A DNA stretch of 64,000 nt, taken from the NCBI RefSeq assembly GCF_000067165.1, contig NC_010162.1, positions 7,199,001 to 7,263,000 of the forward strand, written 5' to 3'. Under the pieces are notes generated by a model that worked only from the letters and a program-made list of their open reading frames with translations, did not search any database and had not been told where the DNA came from. A program made the position numbers and the translations under genes. Below, one piece after another: positions 45,786-54,500 of the stretch (its first letter is position 1; every line of letters begins with the position of its first letter). This DNA is from Sorangium cellulosum So ce56 (lineage in GTDB: Bacteria; Myxococcota_A; Polyangia; Polyangiales; Polyangiaceae).

Positions 45786-47023
45786 CTCGGCACCTCGGGG
45801 GTTCGGTCGTCCTTCGGATCGGCCCAGCGGTCGTTCGGCACGGTCGCGCACCAGGCCGGCCGCAGCGGGTCCTTGTCGTACGGATAGGAGCCCAGCCGGC
45901 GGTACTCCTCGGCGTAGTGAGCGAGCTTCTCGCGATCGAGGCGGACGCCCAGGCCGGGACCGGCGGGGACGCGGATACGGCCGTTCCTGTACGGGAGCGG
46001 GCCTCCCTGGATCACGTCGTCGCGCAGGTGGTGATAGTGCGCGTCGGCCGCGAACGAGAGGTTCGGGATGACGGCGCCGAGGTGCAGCATCGTCGCGAGC
46101 TGCACGCCGAGCTCGCCCGAGGAGTGGACGGCGACGCCGAGGCCGAACGTCTCGCAGATCCCCGCCGCCTTCACGCACGGCCGGATGCCGCCCCAGAACG
46201 TCGTGTCGAGCAGGATGACGTCCACCGCCGTGTCGAGGACGTTCGCGGCGAGCTGCTCGAAGCCCACGACCACGGTGTTCGTCGCGAGCGGCATCCGCAC
46301 CTTCTCGCGGGTGCGCCGCATCGCGTGGAGGCCGAAGACGGGGTCCTCGAGGTAGTCGTTGTTCAGGTCCTCGATCGCCTGCCCGAAGCGGATTCCCTGC
46401 TCCGTCGACCAGACCGCGTTCGGATCGAAGCGGACGCGATCCTCGCCCACGGCGGCGGCGACCGCGCGGTAACACTCGAGCTCGTAGTCCGGGTGGAACA
46501 CGCCGCCCTTGAGCTTGTGCGAGGTGAACCCGTGCGCCTTCTTCAGCGCCTTCGCCTGCTCGACGAGCTGCGTTGGCGTCCGCACCTCGCCTGACCCGTC
46601 GGCGTTCGGGTAGCGGAAGAAGAGGTAGGACGCGAACGGCACCTCGTCCTGCAGCTTGCCGCCGAGGAGATCGTGGACCGGCACGCCGAAGGCCTGTCCG
46701 AGCAGGTCGAGGCACGCGAACTCCAGCGCGGCGAGGACCTGGGTGCGGTTGTTGTAAAGAGAGGCCGTCGGGTTCGCGATCTTGAACCGCATCTCCTCGA
46801 GGCGGGCGGGATCGTGGCCGACGAGGTAGCCCTTCATCGCCCGGAACACGGCCTCGGCCGACTCGCCGCCGCCGCCCATCTCACCGAGGCCGATCAGCCC
46901 GTTATCCGCCTCGATCTCGACGATCGTGCGCACGAAACGGCCCCAGTGACATCCGTTGGCGTGACGCAGGGGCGCTTCTAGCGGCACGGTGACGGTGGTG
47001 GCGCGGATTTCGACGATTTTCAT
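45782..47023 (-). CDS. Enolase-superfamily sugar-acid dehydratase (glucarate dehydratase-like)
   Basis: A 413-residue enzyme of the glucarate dehydratase subgroup. The capping domain has APLRHANGCHWGRF and GLGEMGGG. The barrel shows the K-x-K base (SHKLKGGVF), metal ligands in FDPNAVW, LEDPV and ATNTVV, and the catalytic His in VHSSGELG paired with the Asp of LLDTTFWGG. In E. coli GudD the segment after the His is SNNH; here it is SSGE, so the substrate may differ (mannonate, altronate or another aldarate). First gene of the cluster; the start at 47023 was chosen over a long open extension. It ends in an ATGA overlap with the isomerase-like gene. Confidence 0.85.
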   Translation of the reverse strand: MKIVEIRATTVTVPLEAPLRHANGCHWGRFVRTIVEIEADNGLIGLGEMGGGGESAEAVFRAMKGYLVGHDPARLEEMRFKIANPTASLYNNRTQVLAALEFACLDLLGQAFGVPVHDLLGGKLQDEVPFASYLFFRYPNADGSGEVRTPTQLVEQAKALKKAHGFTSHKLKGGVFHPDYELECYRAVAAAVGEDRVRFDPNAVWSTEQGIRFGQAIEDLNNDYLEDPVFGLHAMRRTREKVRMPLATNTVVVGFEQLAANVLDTAVDVILLDTTFWGGIRPCVKAAGICETFGLGVAVHSSGELGVQLATMLHLGAVIPNLSFAADAHYHHLRDDVIQGGPLPYRNGRIRVPAGPGLGVRLDREKLAHYAEEYRRLGSYPYDKDPLRPAWCATVPNDRWADPKDDRTPEVPR

Positions 47024-47713
47024 GCGGGACGGGACTCCAGGGGCCCCAAGCGGTCCAATGTGCCTCGACAAAGGCATCCCGGCGGGCAGGGGCACCTGCC
47101 TCGGCGCGCCTCGCTCGATCTTCCTCGTGCAGAATGCGGGGAATGAGTCGGCGAGGTGGCGGGTTCTCGATGTGGAGGCCTCGCTTGCGCGGGGCCTACC
47201 GTACGGCCCCGATGAATTCCCGGGCGGTGTCGCCGTGATCACACATCGCGGTCGAATCTGGACGGAGGCTCGAGCTCGTCGACGACGCGACGGGGGACCT
47301 CCGGGAGGGCGGCGCACCGAGGTCGCCGCCGCGCCGCGCTGTCACGCCGGTCGCCGCCCCCGCCGACTTGCTGCCGGCGAGGAGACCCCGCGAGAGGACG
47401 CCGGCAGGGTCGCCCCTCGGCCGCGCGACGAGCGCAGAAGCAGACGAAGCAGACGAAGCAGACGAAGCAGACGAAGCAGATGAAGCAGACGAGATAAAAC
47501 CGAGCTCGCGCGCCTCCCGTCGAACCCTCGCGTCATCATGTAGCGGCAGTTAGCAAGGGGAGGCACACTCAGGCGCTCCCTGAAGCGGCGCGAACGTCTC
47601 CGGGTCTCCCCCGCGTCTCCGCGGTGATCCGCTGCATTTCTGCCCTTGCATGGCCATCCACGATGGCTGATAAAGGGAGGCTGATCGGGGTCGGGGGAGA
47701 TGGGCTTGGCTGA
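47024..47713. other. Divergent region upstream of the sugar-acid cluster
   Basis: This 690-bp gap must carry the promoter of the minus-strand catabolic operon and that of the PAS-STAS gene. It contains a 9-bp repeat (47437-47490). I see no regulator gene or clear operator. Confidence 0.5.
47437..47490. repeat. Six tandem 9-bp units (gaagcagac)
   Basis: Units run 47437, 47446, 47455, 47464, 47473 (last base t) and 47482, ending 47490. They would read EAD on the plus strand, but no convincing gene spans them. Confidence 0.85.
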
Positions 47714-48574
47714 ATGGCGTTTACACTCCGCTGCATCGACGTCTCGGACTGGAAGACCTTCGGGCTGCTCCAGCTCGTGATCGACACCATCCCGGATCCC
47801 ATCTTCGTCAAAGATCGGCAACATCGCTGGATCGCCTGCAACCCGGGCTTCTGCAGGTTGATCGGGCAGCGCTACGACGATCTGATCGGCCGCAGCGACC
47901 CGGACTACTGGCCGAAGGAGCAGGCCGAGGTCTTCTGGAGCTACGACGACATCGTCTTCAACTCGGGTGAGCCGAGCGAGAACGAGGAGAGCGCCACGGG
48001 CTCGGACGGGGTGGCGCGCACGATCTGGACCCGCAAGTTCCCCATGAAGAACGCTCAGGGGGAGGTGGTCGGCCTGTGCGGGCTCATCACGGACATCACC
48101 GACCTGAAGCAGCGGCACATGGAGGCCGAGCGGATGGCGGCCGAGAACCGGGAGCAGCGCGCGATCATCCAGATGCAGGCGGAGCTGCTCGATCGGGTGG
48201 CCATGCCGGTCATCCAGGTCTGGGAGGGGATCCTGCTCATCCCGCTGGTCGGCGAGATGAGCGATCGGCGCGCGGCCCAGGCGCTGGAGAGCCTGCTCGC
48301 GGCCATCGGGCAGCGGCGCGCGGAGTTCGTGATCCTCGACATCACCGGCGTGCCGGTGATCGACTCCGCCGTGGCGCGCCACCTGATGCGCGCCGTGCAG
48401 GCGGCAGAGCTGCTCGGCTGCCGGAGCGTGATGGTGGGCATCGGCCCGGAGATCGCCAGGACGCTGGTCGCGCTGGGCATCGACTTCGGCCGGATCACCA
48501 CGCAAGGCACGCTCCAGAGCGGGCTCGCCTACGCGATGAGCCGCCTCAGCGCGCAGCGCGCGGCCGCCCGCTGA
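47714..48574 (+). CDS. PAS-STAS regulator (RsbR-like)
   Basis: A 286-residue cytoplasmic protein. Residues 20-135 are a PAS domain (TIPDPIFVKDRQHRWIACN, GLCGLITDITDLK). A helical linker (QRHMEAERMAAENREQRAI) leads to a STAS domain at residues 155-275 (PVIQVWEGILLIPLVGEM, FVILDITGVPVIDSAVARHL). This PAS-STAS layout is that of RsbR-type stressosome proteins and related antagonists of serine kinases; Thr/Ser near the STAS active loop (DITGVPVIDS) could be phosphorylated. No RsbT/RsbS neighbour is seen. The ribosome site at 47714 is weak. Confidence 0.85.
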   Translation: MAFTLRCIDVSDWKTFGLLQLVIDTIPDPIFVKDRQHRWIACNPGFCRLIGQRYDDLIGRSDPDYWPKEQAEVFWSYDDIVFNSGEPSENEESATGSDGVARTIWTRKFPMKNAQGEVVGLCGLITDITDLKQRHMEAERMAAENREQRAIIQMQAELLDRVAMPVIQVWEGILLIPLVGEMSDRRAAQALESLLAAIGQRRAEFVILDITGVPVIDSAVARHLMRAVQAAELLGCRSVMVGIGPEIARTLVALGIDFGRITTQGTLQSGLAYAMSRLSAQRAAAR

Positions 48575-48658
48575 GTCCGGGGGCACGCCCCCAGAGCTCG
48601 TGCGTCGCCGGGGCGGGCGTCGGCGGCGCACGCAGGGCGAGGCCGCCGGCGCGCCTGC

Positions 48659-49276
48659 TCATGGCGCCGGAGCGTCGAGCGCCCGGATGCGACGGACCGA
48701 GTCGGCCAGCGTGATGCCATCGGCCTCGGCCGTCTCCCAGTGGGTGACCACATAGGTGGGCTCGAGCAGCTCGTCCGCGGCGTCGATCCCCGCGAGGTGG
48801 GCCGGGCTCGTGACGAACTCGTACATCGCGTCGGTCGAGGCCCACACGGCCAGCGTGCGCCCGGAGCCGCAGGACGGCGACTGGCCCAGCTGGAGGGCCA
48901 GGAGGCCGGGCTGCGCCGCGAGCTGCCCCTGGATCGCCCCGAAGATTTGCACGTATCGCTCCATCACGGCGTCGCCCGGCCGTGGAACCCCGTACGTCGC
49001 GCTGACCGTGTACGACGACCCCTCCGGAGGCGGCCGGAGCTTCCCTGTCTCCGGATCGACGCCGGGCCCGCGCAGCGGCTCTGCCGCCAGATCGGCTTCG
49101 AGCACGCCCCCCGTGCACTCGGCGAGGGGAGCGTCGGTCGTCTTCCCGCCGGAATCGGAGCTGCACCCCGACAGGATCGCGCCGAGCGCCGCGATGAAGG
49201 CGGCGGCGAGCGCGCCCGAGGATCGCGCGATCGTCGCGCTCGGAATCTGGTCAAATCCACGTGTCGTCATGGTCAT
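48659..49276 (-). CDS. Putative lipoprotein with monooxygenase-like (ABM/DUF3291) domain
   Basis: A 205-residue exported lipoprotein: ALAAAFIAALGAILSGC gives the lipobox Cys near residue 38. Residues 90-180 resemble dimeric alpha/beta-barrel (antibiotic biosynthesis monooxygenase / DUF3291-like) proteins: GAIQGQLAAQPGLLALQLG and TLAVWASTDAMYEFVTSP. No catalytic residues can be confirmed. It follows the gene at 49327 by 50 bp on the same strand. gagg lies just before ATG 49276; ATG at 49270 is equally possible. Confidence 0.7.
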   Translation of the reverse strand: MTMTTRGFDQIPSATIARSSGALAAAFIAALGAILSGCSSDSGGKTTDAPLAECTGGVLEADLAAEPLRGPGVDPETGKLRPPPEGSSYTVSATYGVPRPGDAVMERYVQIFGAIQGQLAAQPGLLALQLGQSPSCGSGRTLAVWASTDAMYEFVTSPAHLAGIDAADELLEPTYVVTHWETAEADGITLADSVRRIRALDAPAP

Positions 49277-49326
49277 GGTCCTCTCTGCTCTGTCCGTTGC
49301 CGGAGGCTCTGTCCGTTGTCGGGGGC

Positions 49327-49767
49327 TCAGTCAGCGCGCGAGACGATCCCGAAGACGAGGTCCGGGAACGTCCGCGCGAGGCGGCGTGAGTGGAAATTCG
49401 CCTTGCGGCCCATGCTCCGCACCTGCACCGGGGTGCCGGGCGGCGGCGCGTCGCCGACGGTGACAGCCCATGTGAGGCTCTCGCCGGTGCGCACGGCGAC
49501 ATAGGTGTACGAGCCGGCCGGGAGTCGCTCCTCGACCAGGCCGGCGATGGGCGCCCGGTCGGCGGCGTCGCGGGAGAGCTGACCGAGCGGGTTCCCGGCC
49601 GCCGCGTCGAGCGGCCCGGCGGCCACAGAGGGCCTGTCGAGCCGCCACGCGAGCACGACGAAGAGCGCCGCGAAGACCGTGAGGCCGAGGAGCGGCTTCA
49701 CGAACCGGCGCCGGGCGGATCGCGGCGCGGAGCTCCGCGCCACGCGGGCCGAGGAGACGAGCGTCAT
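49327..49767 (-). CDS. Hypothetical single-pass membrane protein
   Basis: A 146-residue protein with a basic N-terminus (RSARRRF), one transmembrane helix (VKPLLGLTVFAALFVVLAW, about residues 22-40) and a ~100-residue outer domain containing LPAGSYTYVAVRTGESLTWAV and a basic end. I do not recognise a family. ATG 49767 has aaggag 7 nt upstream; the longer frame to 50016 is unlikely. It sits 50 bp before the lipoprotein gene, suggesting a small envelope operon. Confidence 0.7.
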   Translation of the reverse strand: MTLVSSARVARSSAPRSARRRFVKPLLGLTVFAALFVVLAWRLDRPSVAAGPLDAAAGNPLGQLSRDAADRAPIAGLVEERLPAGSYTYVAVRTGESLTWAVTVGDAPPPGTPVQVRSMGRKANFHSRRLARTFPDLVFGIVSRAD

Positions 49768-50006
49768 CTGTGGCTCCTTGCGAGCACGCCTCGGGCCTCC
49801 CTCCATGGGGGCGCCGCGGCGTGACTGGATGGACCTCAGTTCCCGGACGCTCGCGGAACGTTCAATCGACGCCGCTCTTCCGTGCACGGCGGCCCGAGCA
49901 GCCGCGGCGCGCGGCGCCGACGGCTCCCGGGGTCGCCCTCCCCCGGAGCCCCGCCGCGCCCCGAGGTTGCGGGGGCGCCCGTGGCTGCCTAGCTTGCGCA
50001 GCCCCG

Positions 50007-50543
50007 ATGACATCAACGTTCATCCGACCTGCCGTCGAGTCCGACCTGCCTCACCTACCCGAGATCGAGCGCTCGGCGAGCGACGCGTTCCGGGGGACGG
50101 ACCTCGACGTCGAGGCCCTGGCGAACGTGACGCCGGCGGAGGGCTGGCGCGGCGCGCTCCGGGCCGGGACGCTCTGGGTGATGGACGACGGCGCCGGCGA
50201 GCCGATCGCGTTCCTGGGCGCCGAGACGGCCGGCGAGGAGCTCCACATCCGCGAGCTCGACGTCGTCCTCGACCGCCAGGGGCAAGGGCTGGGGCGACGC
50301 CTGCTCGCCCACGTCATCGCGTGGGCGCGGGCCGCGAGGCTGAAGGCGATGACCCTGACCACCTTCCGGACCGTCCCCTGGAACGGGCCGTTCTACGCCT
50401 CCATGGGCTTCCGCGCGCTGTCGCCGGCCGAGGCGTCCCCGCGGCTCGCGGAGATCCTCGAGAACGAGGCGCGCCAGGGCCTCGACCCGGCGCAGCGCTG
50501 CGCCATGCGGCTCGACCTCCATCGCGGTGACAGCGCTTCGTAA
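50007..50543 (+). CDS. GNAT-family N-acetyltransferase
   Basis: A 178-residue protein with the GNAT fold: TFIRPAVESDLPHLPEIER at the N-terminus, IRELDVVLDRQGQGLGRRLL as motif A for acetyl-CoA (Q-x-x-G-x-G), and MTLTTFRTVPWNGPFYASMGF as the motif B / C-terminal strand. The substrate is unknown. Start at 50007; the frame is open upstream but no domain is present there. Confidence 0.85.
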   Translation: MTSTFIRPAVESDLPHLPEIERSASDAFRGTDLDVEALANVTPAEGWRGALRAGTLWVMDDGAGEPIAFLGAETAGEELHIRELDVVLDRQGQGLGRRLLAHVIAWARAARLKAMTLTTFRTVPWNGPFYASMGFRALSPAEASPRLAEILENEARQGLDPAQRCAMRLDLHRGDSAS

Positions 50544-50653
50544 AGATTCCTGTCCAACTCGGTCCACGCCGCGATCGACCCTTTGAACGGAGTAAGCGGG
50601 CGCGCGGACAGCCTTCTTGGGGCGGAGCGAGCCGCCATGATAGGGCTCGATCC

Positions 50654-51340
50654 ATGAGCACCGCGTGGGACTGGGTCGTGCCGATTCGACAGAAGCACTT
50701 CGGCGAGCCGCTCGGAGGCCTCTACCCGCTCGAGCGCCTCGCCGACGGCGAGGCCTACTGGGCGCTGCACAGAGCCGAGCTGCTCCGCCATTTCCCGCCC
50801 GAGGTCTTCTTCAACCTCGGGGCGCTGTCCGGCGAGGAGGGGGAGCGCGCCCGCGCCCGCCTCACGGCGTCGGAGGGAGCCCACCGCCTCGCAGACTTCT
50901 GGGCGGTGCGCGACGGCGAGGCGGTCGTGGCCATGTTCTCGGGCCACCAGCGGGACGCGGAGACCTACCGCATGTGGCACTCGGTCATTCACCCGGACTA
51001 CCGCCGGCGCGGCCTGTACCGGGAGTTCCTCCGCCGGGTCCTCGCCTACACGCGAGAGCTCGGCTTCGACTACGTGGTCAGCGAGCACGCCCCTGGCAAC
51101 AACGCGGTGCTCATCGCCAAGCTGAAAGCAGGGTTCCGCATCGTCGCCATGGATATCGACGCCGCCACGGGCGCCAGCCTGAACCTCAGGTACTTCCACA
51201 ACGAGGCGCACCTCAGGGTCTATGAGTTCCGCTGCGGCCTGGCCACGCTCGACGAGCGCCTCCTCGGGGCCGGCACCGGCGCGATGCCGCTCTTGCTGGA
51301 GCAGCTCCGGCGCGGATCGGGCGCCGGCCCGGACACCTGA
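50654..51340 (+). CDS. GNAT-family N-acetyltransferase
   Basis: A 228-residue acetyltransferase-fold protein. The core is DGEAVVAMFSGHQRD followed by MWHSVIHPDYRRRGLYREFL, the acetyl-CoA binding motif (R-R-x-G), and VVSEHAPGNNAVLIAKLKAGF. The N-terminal 60 residues (PIRQKHFGEPLGGLYPLER) are an addition I do not recognise. It lies 110 bp after another GNAT gene on the same strand but is not closely similar to it. Confidence 0.82.
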   Translation: MSTAWDWVVPIRQKHFGEPLGGLYPLERLADGEAYWALHRAELLRHFPPEVFFNLGALSGEEGERARARLTASEGAHRLADFWAVRDGEAVVAMFSGHQRDAETYRMWHSVIHPDYRRRGLYREFLRRVLAYTRELGFDYVVSEHAPGNNAVLIAKLKAGFRIVAMDIDAATGASLNLRYFHNEAHLRVYEFRCGLATLDERLLGAGTGAMPLLLEQLRRGSGAGPDT

Positions 51341-51583
51341 CGCATCGAGACGACGCAGCCTCCCGACAGGCCGGCTGCGTCGTGAACGAGGGAGCGAGAT
51401 CGGGCCAGCGTCCTCGCGGAGCTCGGAAACCGAACGACAGCGGAACGACGGCGGAACGACAGCGGAACGACGCGCGTCCGCGCCGGCCGAGTCCGCCGTC
51501 GCGCCCCGCGCAGGTGCCACGGCACATTCGCACCGTTCGTCCGCCTTGCCTCACGCTCCAATGCGAGTGCATCCTTCACGCGC
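51341..51583. other. Intergenic region with 11-bp repeats
   Basis: Four copies of cggaacgacag-like units run from 51431 to 51472. No gene is apparent. The region must contain the promoter of the giant kinase gene. Confidence 0.5.
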
Positions 51584-54500
51584 ATGCTGCCTGGCAGGCT
51601 GCTGGACGGCCGCTTCGAGCTGGCGGAGATCGCCGGATCCGGAGGCATGGGCACCGTTTACCGGGCCTTCGATCGCTCGAGCGGGACGGTGGTCGCCGTC
51701 AAGCTGCTGCGCAAGGCGGCGGACGCGCGCGCGCAGGCGCGCTTTCTCCGCGAGGCAGAGACGCTCTCCCGCCTGGAGCACCCCCACATCGTGCGCTACG
51801 CGACGCACGGCATGGCGCCGACGGGGGAGCTGTACCTCGCGATGGAGTGGCTCTCCGGCGAGAGCCTCTCGGATCGGCTGGCGCGGCAGGAGCTGCGCAT
51901 CGACGAGTCGATCGCCCTCGTGAGGACGGTGGCAGACGCGCTCGGCGCGGCGCACGCGCGCGGGATCGTGCACCGCGACATCAAGCCGAGCAACCTCTTC
52001 CTGGTCGAAGGCGCGCTCGATCAAGTCAAGCTCCTCGACTTCGGCATCGCGCAGCTGGCGGACGCCTCGACGCGGCTGACGCGGACGGAGGCGGTGCTGG
52101 GCACGCTGGGCTACATGGCGCCGGAGCAGGCGCGGGGCGAGCGGGACAGCCTGGACGCGCGCGCGGACATCTTCTCGCTCGGATGCGTGCTCTACGAGTG
52201 CCTCACCGGGAAGCCGGCGTTCCGCAAGCAACACCCGATGGCGCTCGTGTGGAAGCTGCTCCTGGAGGAGCCGCCGAGGGCGAGGGAGCTGCGGCCCGAC
52301 GTGCCCCACGCGCTCGACGAGCTCGTCGCGCAGATGCTGGCCAAGGATCCCTCGGCGCGGCCCGAGGACGGCGCGGCCGTGGCGCGCACCCTGGACACGC
52401 TCGGCGCCTGGACGAGGAGCAAGGTGTCCTCGGCCCCGCTTCCCGGCGCGGTCATCACCACGGGCGAGAAGCGCCTGGTCTCGATGGTGGCGGTCCGGCC
52501 GGCGCAAGCCTCGTTCTTCGAGTCGACAGAGTCGCTCGATCTGCACGCGTCACCGCCGAACACGCTCGCCGTGGTGCGCCGCGCGGCCATGCCGCTGAGC
52601 GCGCAGGTCGAGGAGCTCGGCGACGGGATGGTGGTGACGCTCGTGGTGAGCGCGGGCAGCGCGACCGACCAGGCGGCGCTCGTGGCGCGCTGCGCGCTCG
52701 AGATCTGCGCGCAGCTCCCCGGCGCGGCGGTCGTGCTGGTGACGGGGTGGGGCGAGCCAGCGGGTCGATCGCCGCTCAGCGACGTGCTGGACAGGGCGGC
52801 CGCCCTGCTCGACGAGGCCGCCGCGACCGGCCGCGCGGAGAGCCGGCGCGAGGGGGTCCACATCGACGCGGTGACGCGCGCCCTGCTCGACGTGCGCTTC
52901 GAGGTCGTGGAGCGGGGCGGGCTCTCCTGGCTCAGGGCGGAGCGCGAGATCGGCGAGGGGCCGCGCAAGCTCCTGGGCAAGCCGAGCCCCCACGTCGGGC
53001 GCGAGCGGGAACTGCGCCACCTGCTCGACCTCGTCGACGAGAGCTTCGCCGAGCGGCGCGCCGCGGTGGCGCTGGTGACCGCCGCGGCGGGCATGGGCAA
53101 GTCGCGCCTGCGCCACGAGGCCGTCGAGGTGCTGCGCCAGCGCCACCCCGACGTGAGCCTGAGCGTCGTCCGCGGCGACTCGATCGGCACGGGCGCCGCG
53201 TTCGCGATGCTCGCCGGGTCGCTGCGGGGCGCGATCGGGATCGCCGCTGGCGAGGCCGCCGACGCGCGGCGACGGAAGCTCGCGCAGGCCCTCGCGCCGC
53301 TCTTCTCCGGCGAGGGAGGGCTACGGGTGGGCGGGTTCCTGGGCGAGCTGCTCGGCGTCGCCCCCCTCCCCGGCGAGGACCTGCCGGCGCTGCGGGCCGC
53401 GCGGCACAATCCGGCGCTGATGGCCGAGGGGATCCAGCGCGCGTACCTCGACTACGCGCGCGCCGTGACGGCCGCGCGCCCCGTGCTCGTCGTGCTCGAG
53501 GATCTCCACTGGGGGGACGCGCCCTCGATGGGGATCTTCGACCGGGCGCTGCGGGAGCTCGGCGACCGGCCGTACGCGCTGCTCGCGTTCGCCCGGCCCG
53601 AGGTTCACGCGGTCTTCCCGAGGCTCTGGGCCGAGCGGGGCCTCTCGGAGCTCCGGCTGCGCGAGCTGCCCGCCCGCGCGGCCGAGCAGCTCGTGCGGAG
53701 CGCGCTCGGCGGCGCGGGCAGGCAGCTCGCGCCCGGGGAGATCTCCGCGCTCATCCAGCGGGCCGGGGGCAACGCCTTCTATCTCGAGGAGCTCATCCGG
53801 GCCCTGGCGGAGGGGCGCGGCGGCGCGCTGCCGGAGACGGTGCTGGGCATGGCGGAGGCGCGCCTCGCGGCGCTCGGGCCCGAGGCGCGGCGGCAGCTGC
53901 GGGCGGCGAGCGTCTTCGGGGAGGTCGCCTGGGTGGGCGGCGTGCGCGCGCTGCTTGGCGCCGGGACGTCGGGGACGAGCGAGCGCGACGCGTGGGCCGA
54001 GCTGGTCGAGCGCGAGATCATCGAGCGCCGGCCGAGCTCCCGGTTCGCGGGCGAGGAGGAGATCGCCTTCTGCCACCCGCTCTTGCGGGAGGCGGCCTAC
54101 GCGATGCTGACGGATCGCGACCGGGCGCTCGGCCACCGGCTCGCCGGCGAGTGGCTGCTCGAGGCCGGCGAGCAGGATCCGATGGTGCTGGCCGACCATT
54201 TCGCGCGGGGCGACGACCCCGCGCGCGCCGCGGAGCAGTACCTGCGCGCGGCCGAGCTGTCGCTGCGCGGCGCCGACGTGCCCGCGGCGCTCGCGCGCGC
54301 GCAGAAGGGGCTCGACTGCGGGGCCACGGGAGAGACGCTGGCCGCTCTCCATGTGCGCCAGATGGACGGCCTCCTCTGGAGCGACGCCCACGACGAGGCC
54401 TACAGGGCCGCGCTCCGGGCGCTCGAGGCCTCCGCCCCCGGCAGCCACACCTACCGGCGCGCCCTGATCGGCGCGCTGGGCTACGTCGTGAGCTTCGACG

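Noticed and set aside
47368..47553. Plus-strand frame with EAD repeats
   Set aside because: Short, repeat-driven, no ribosome site and no similarity.
48579..48592. ggggg-cacg-ccccc hairpin between convergent genes
   Set aside because: Only a 5-bp stem without T-run; too common at this GC content to call.
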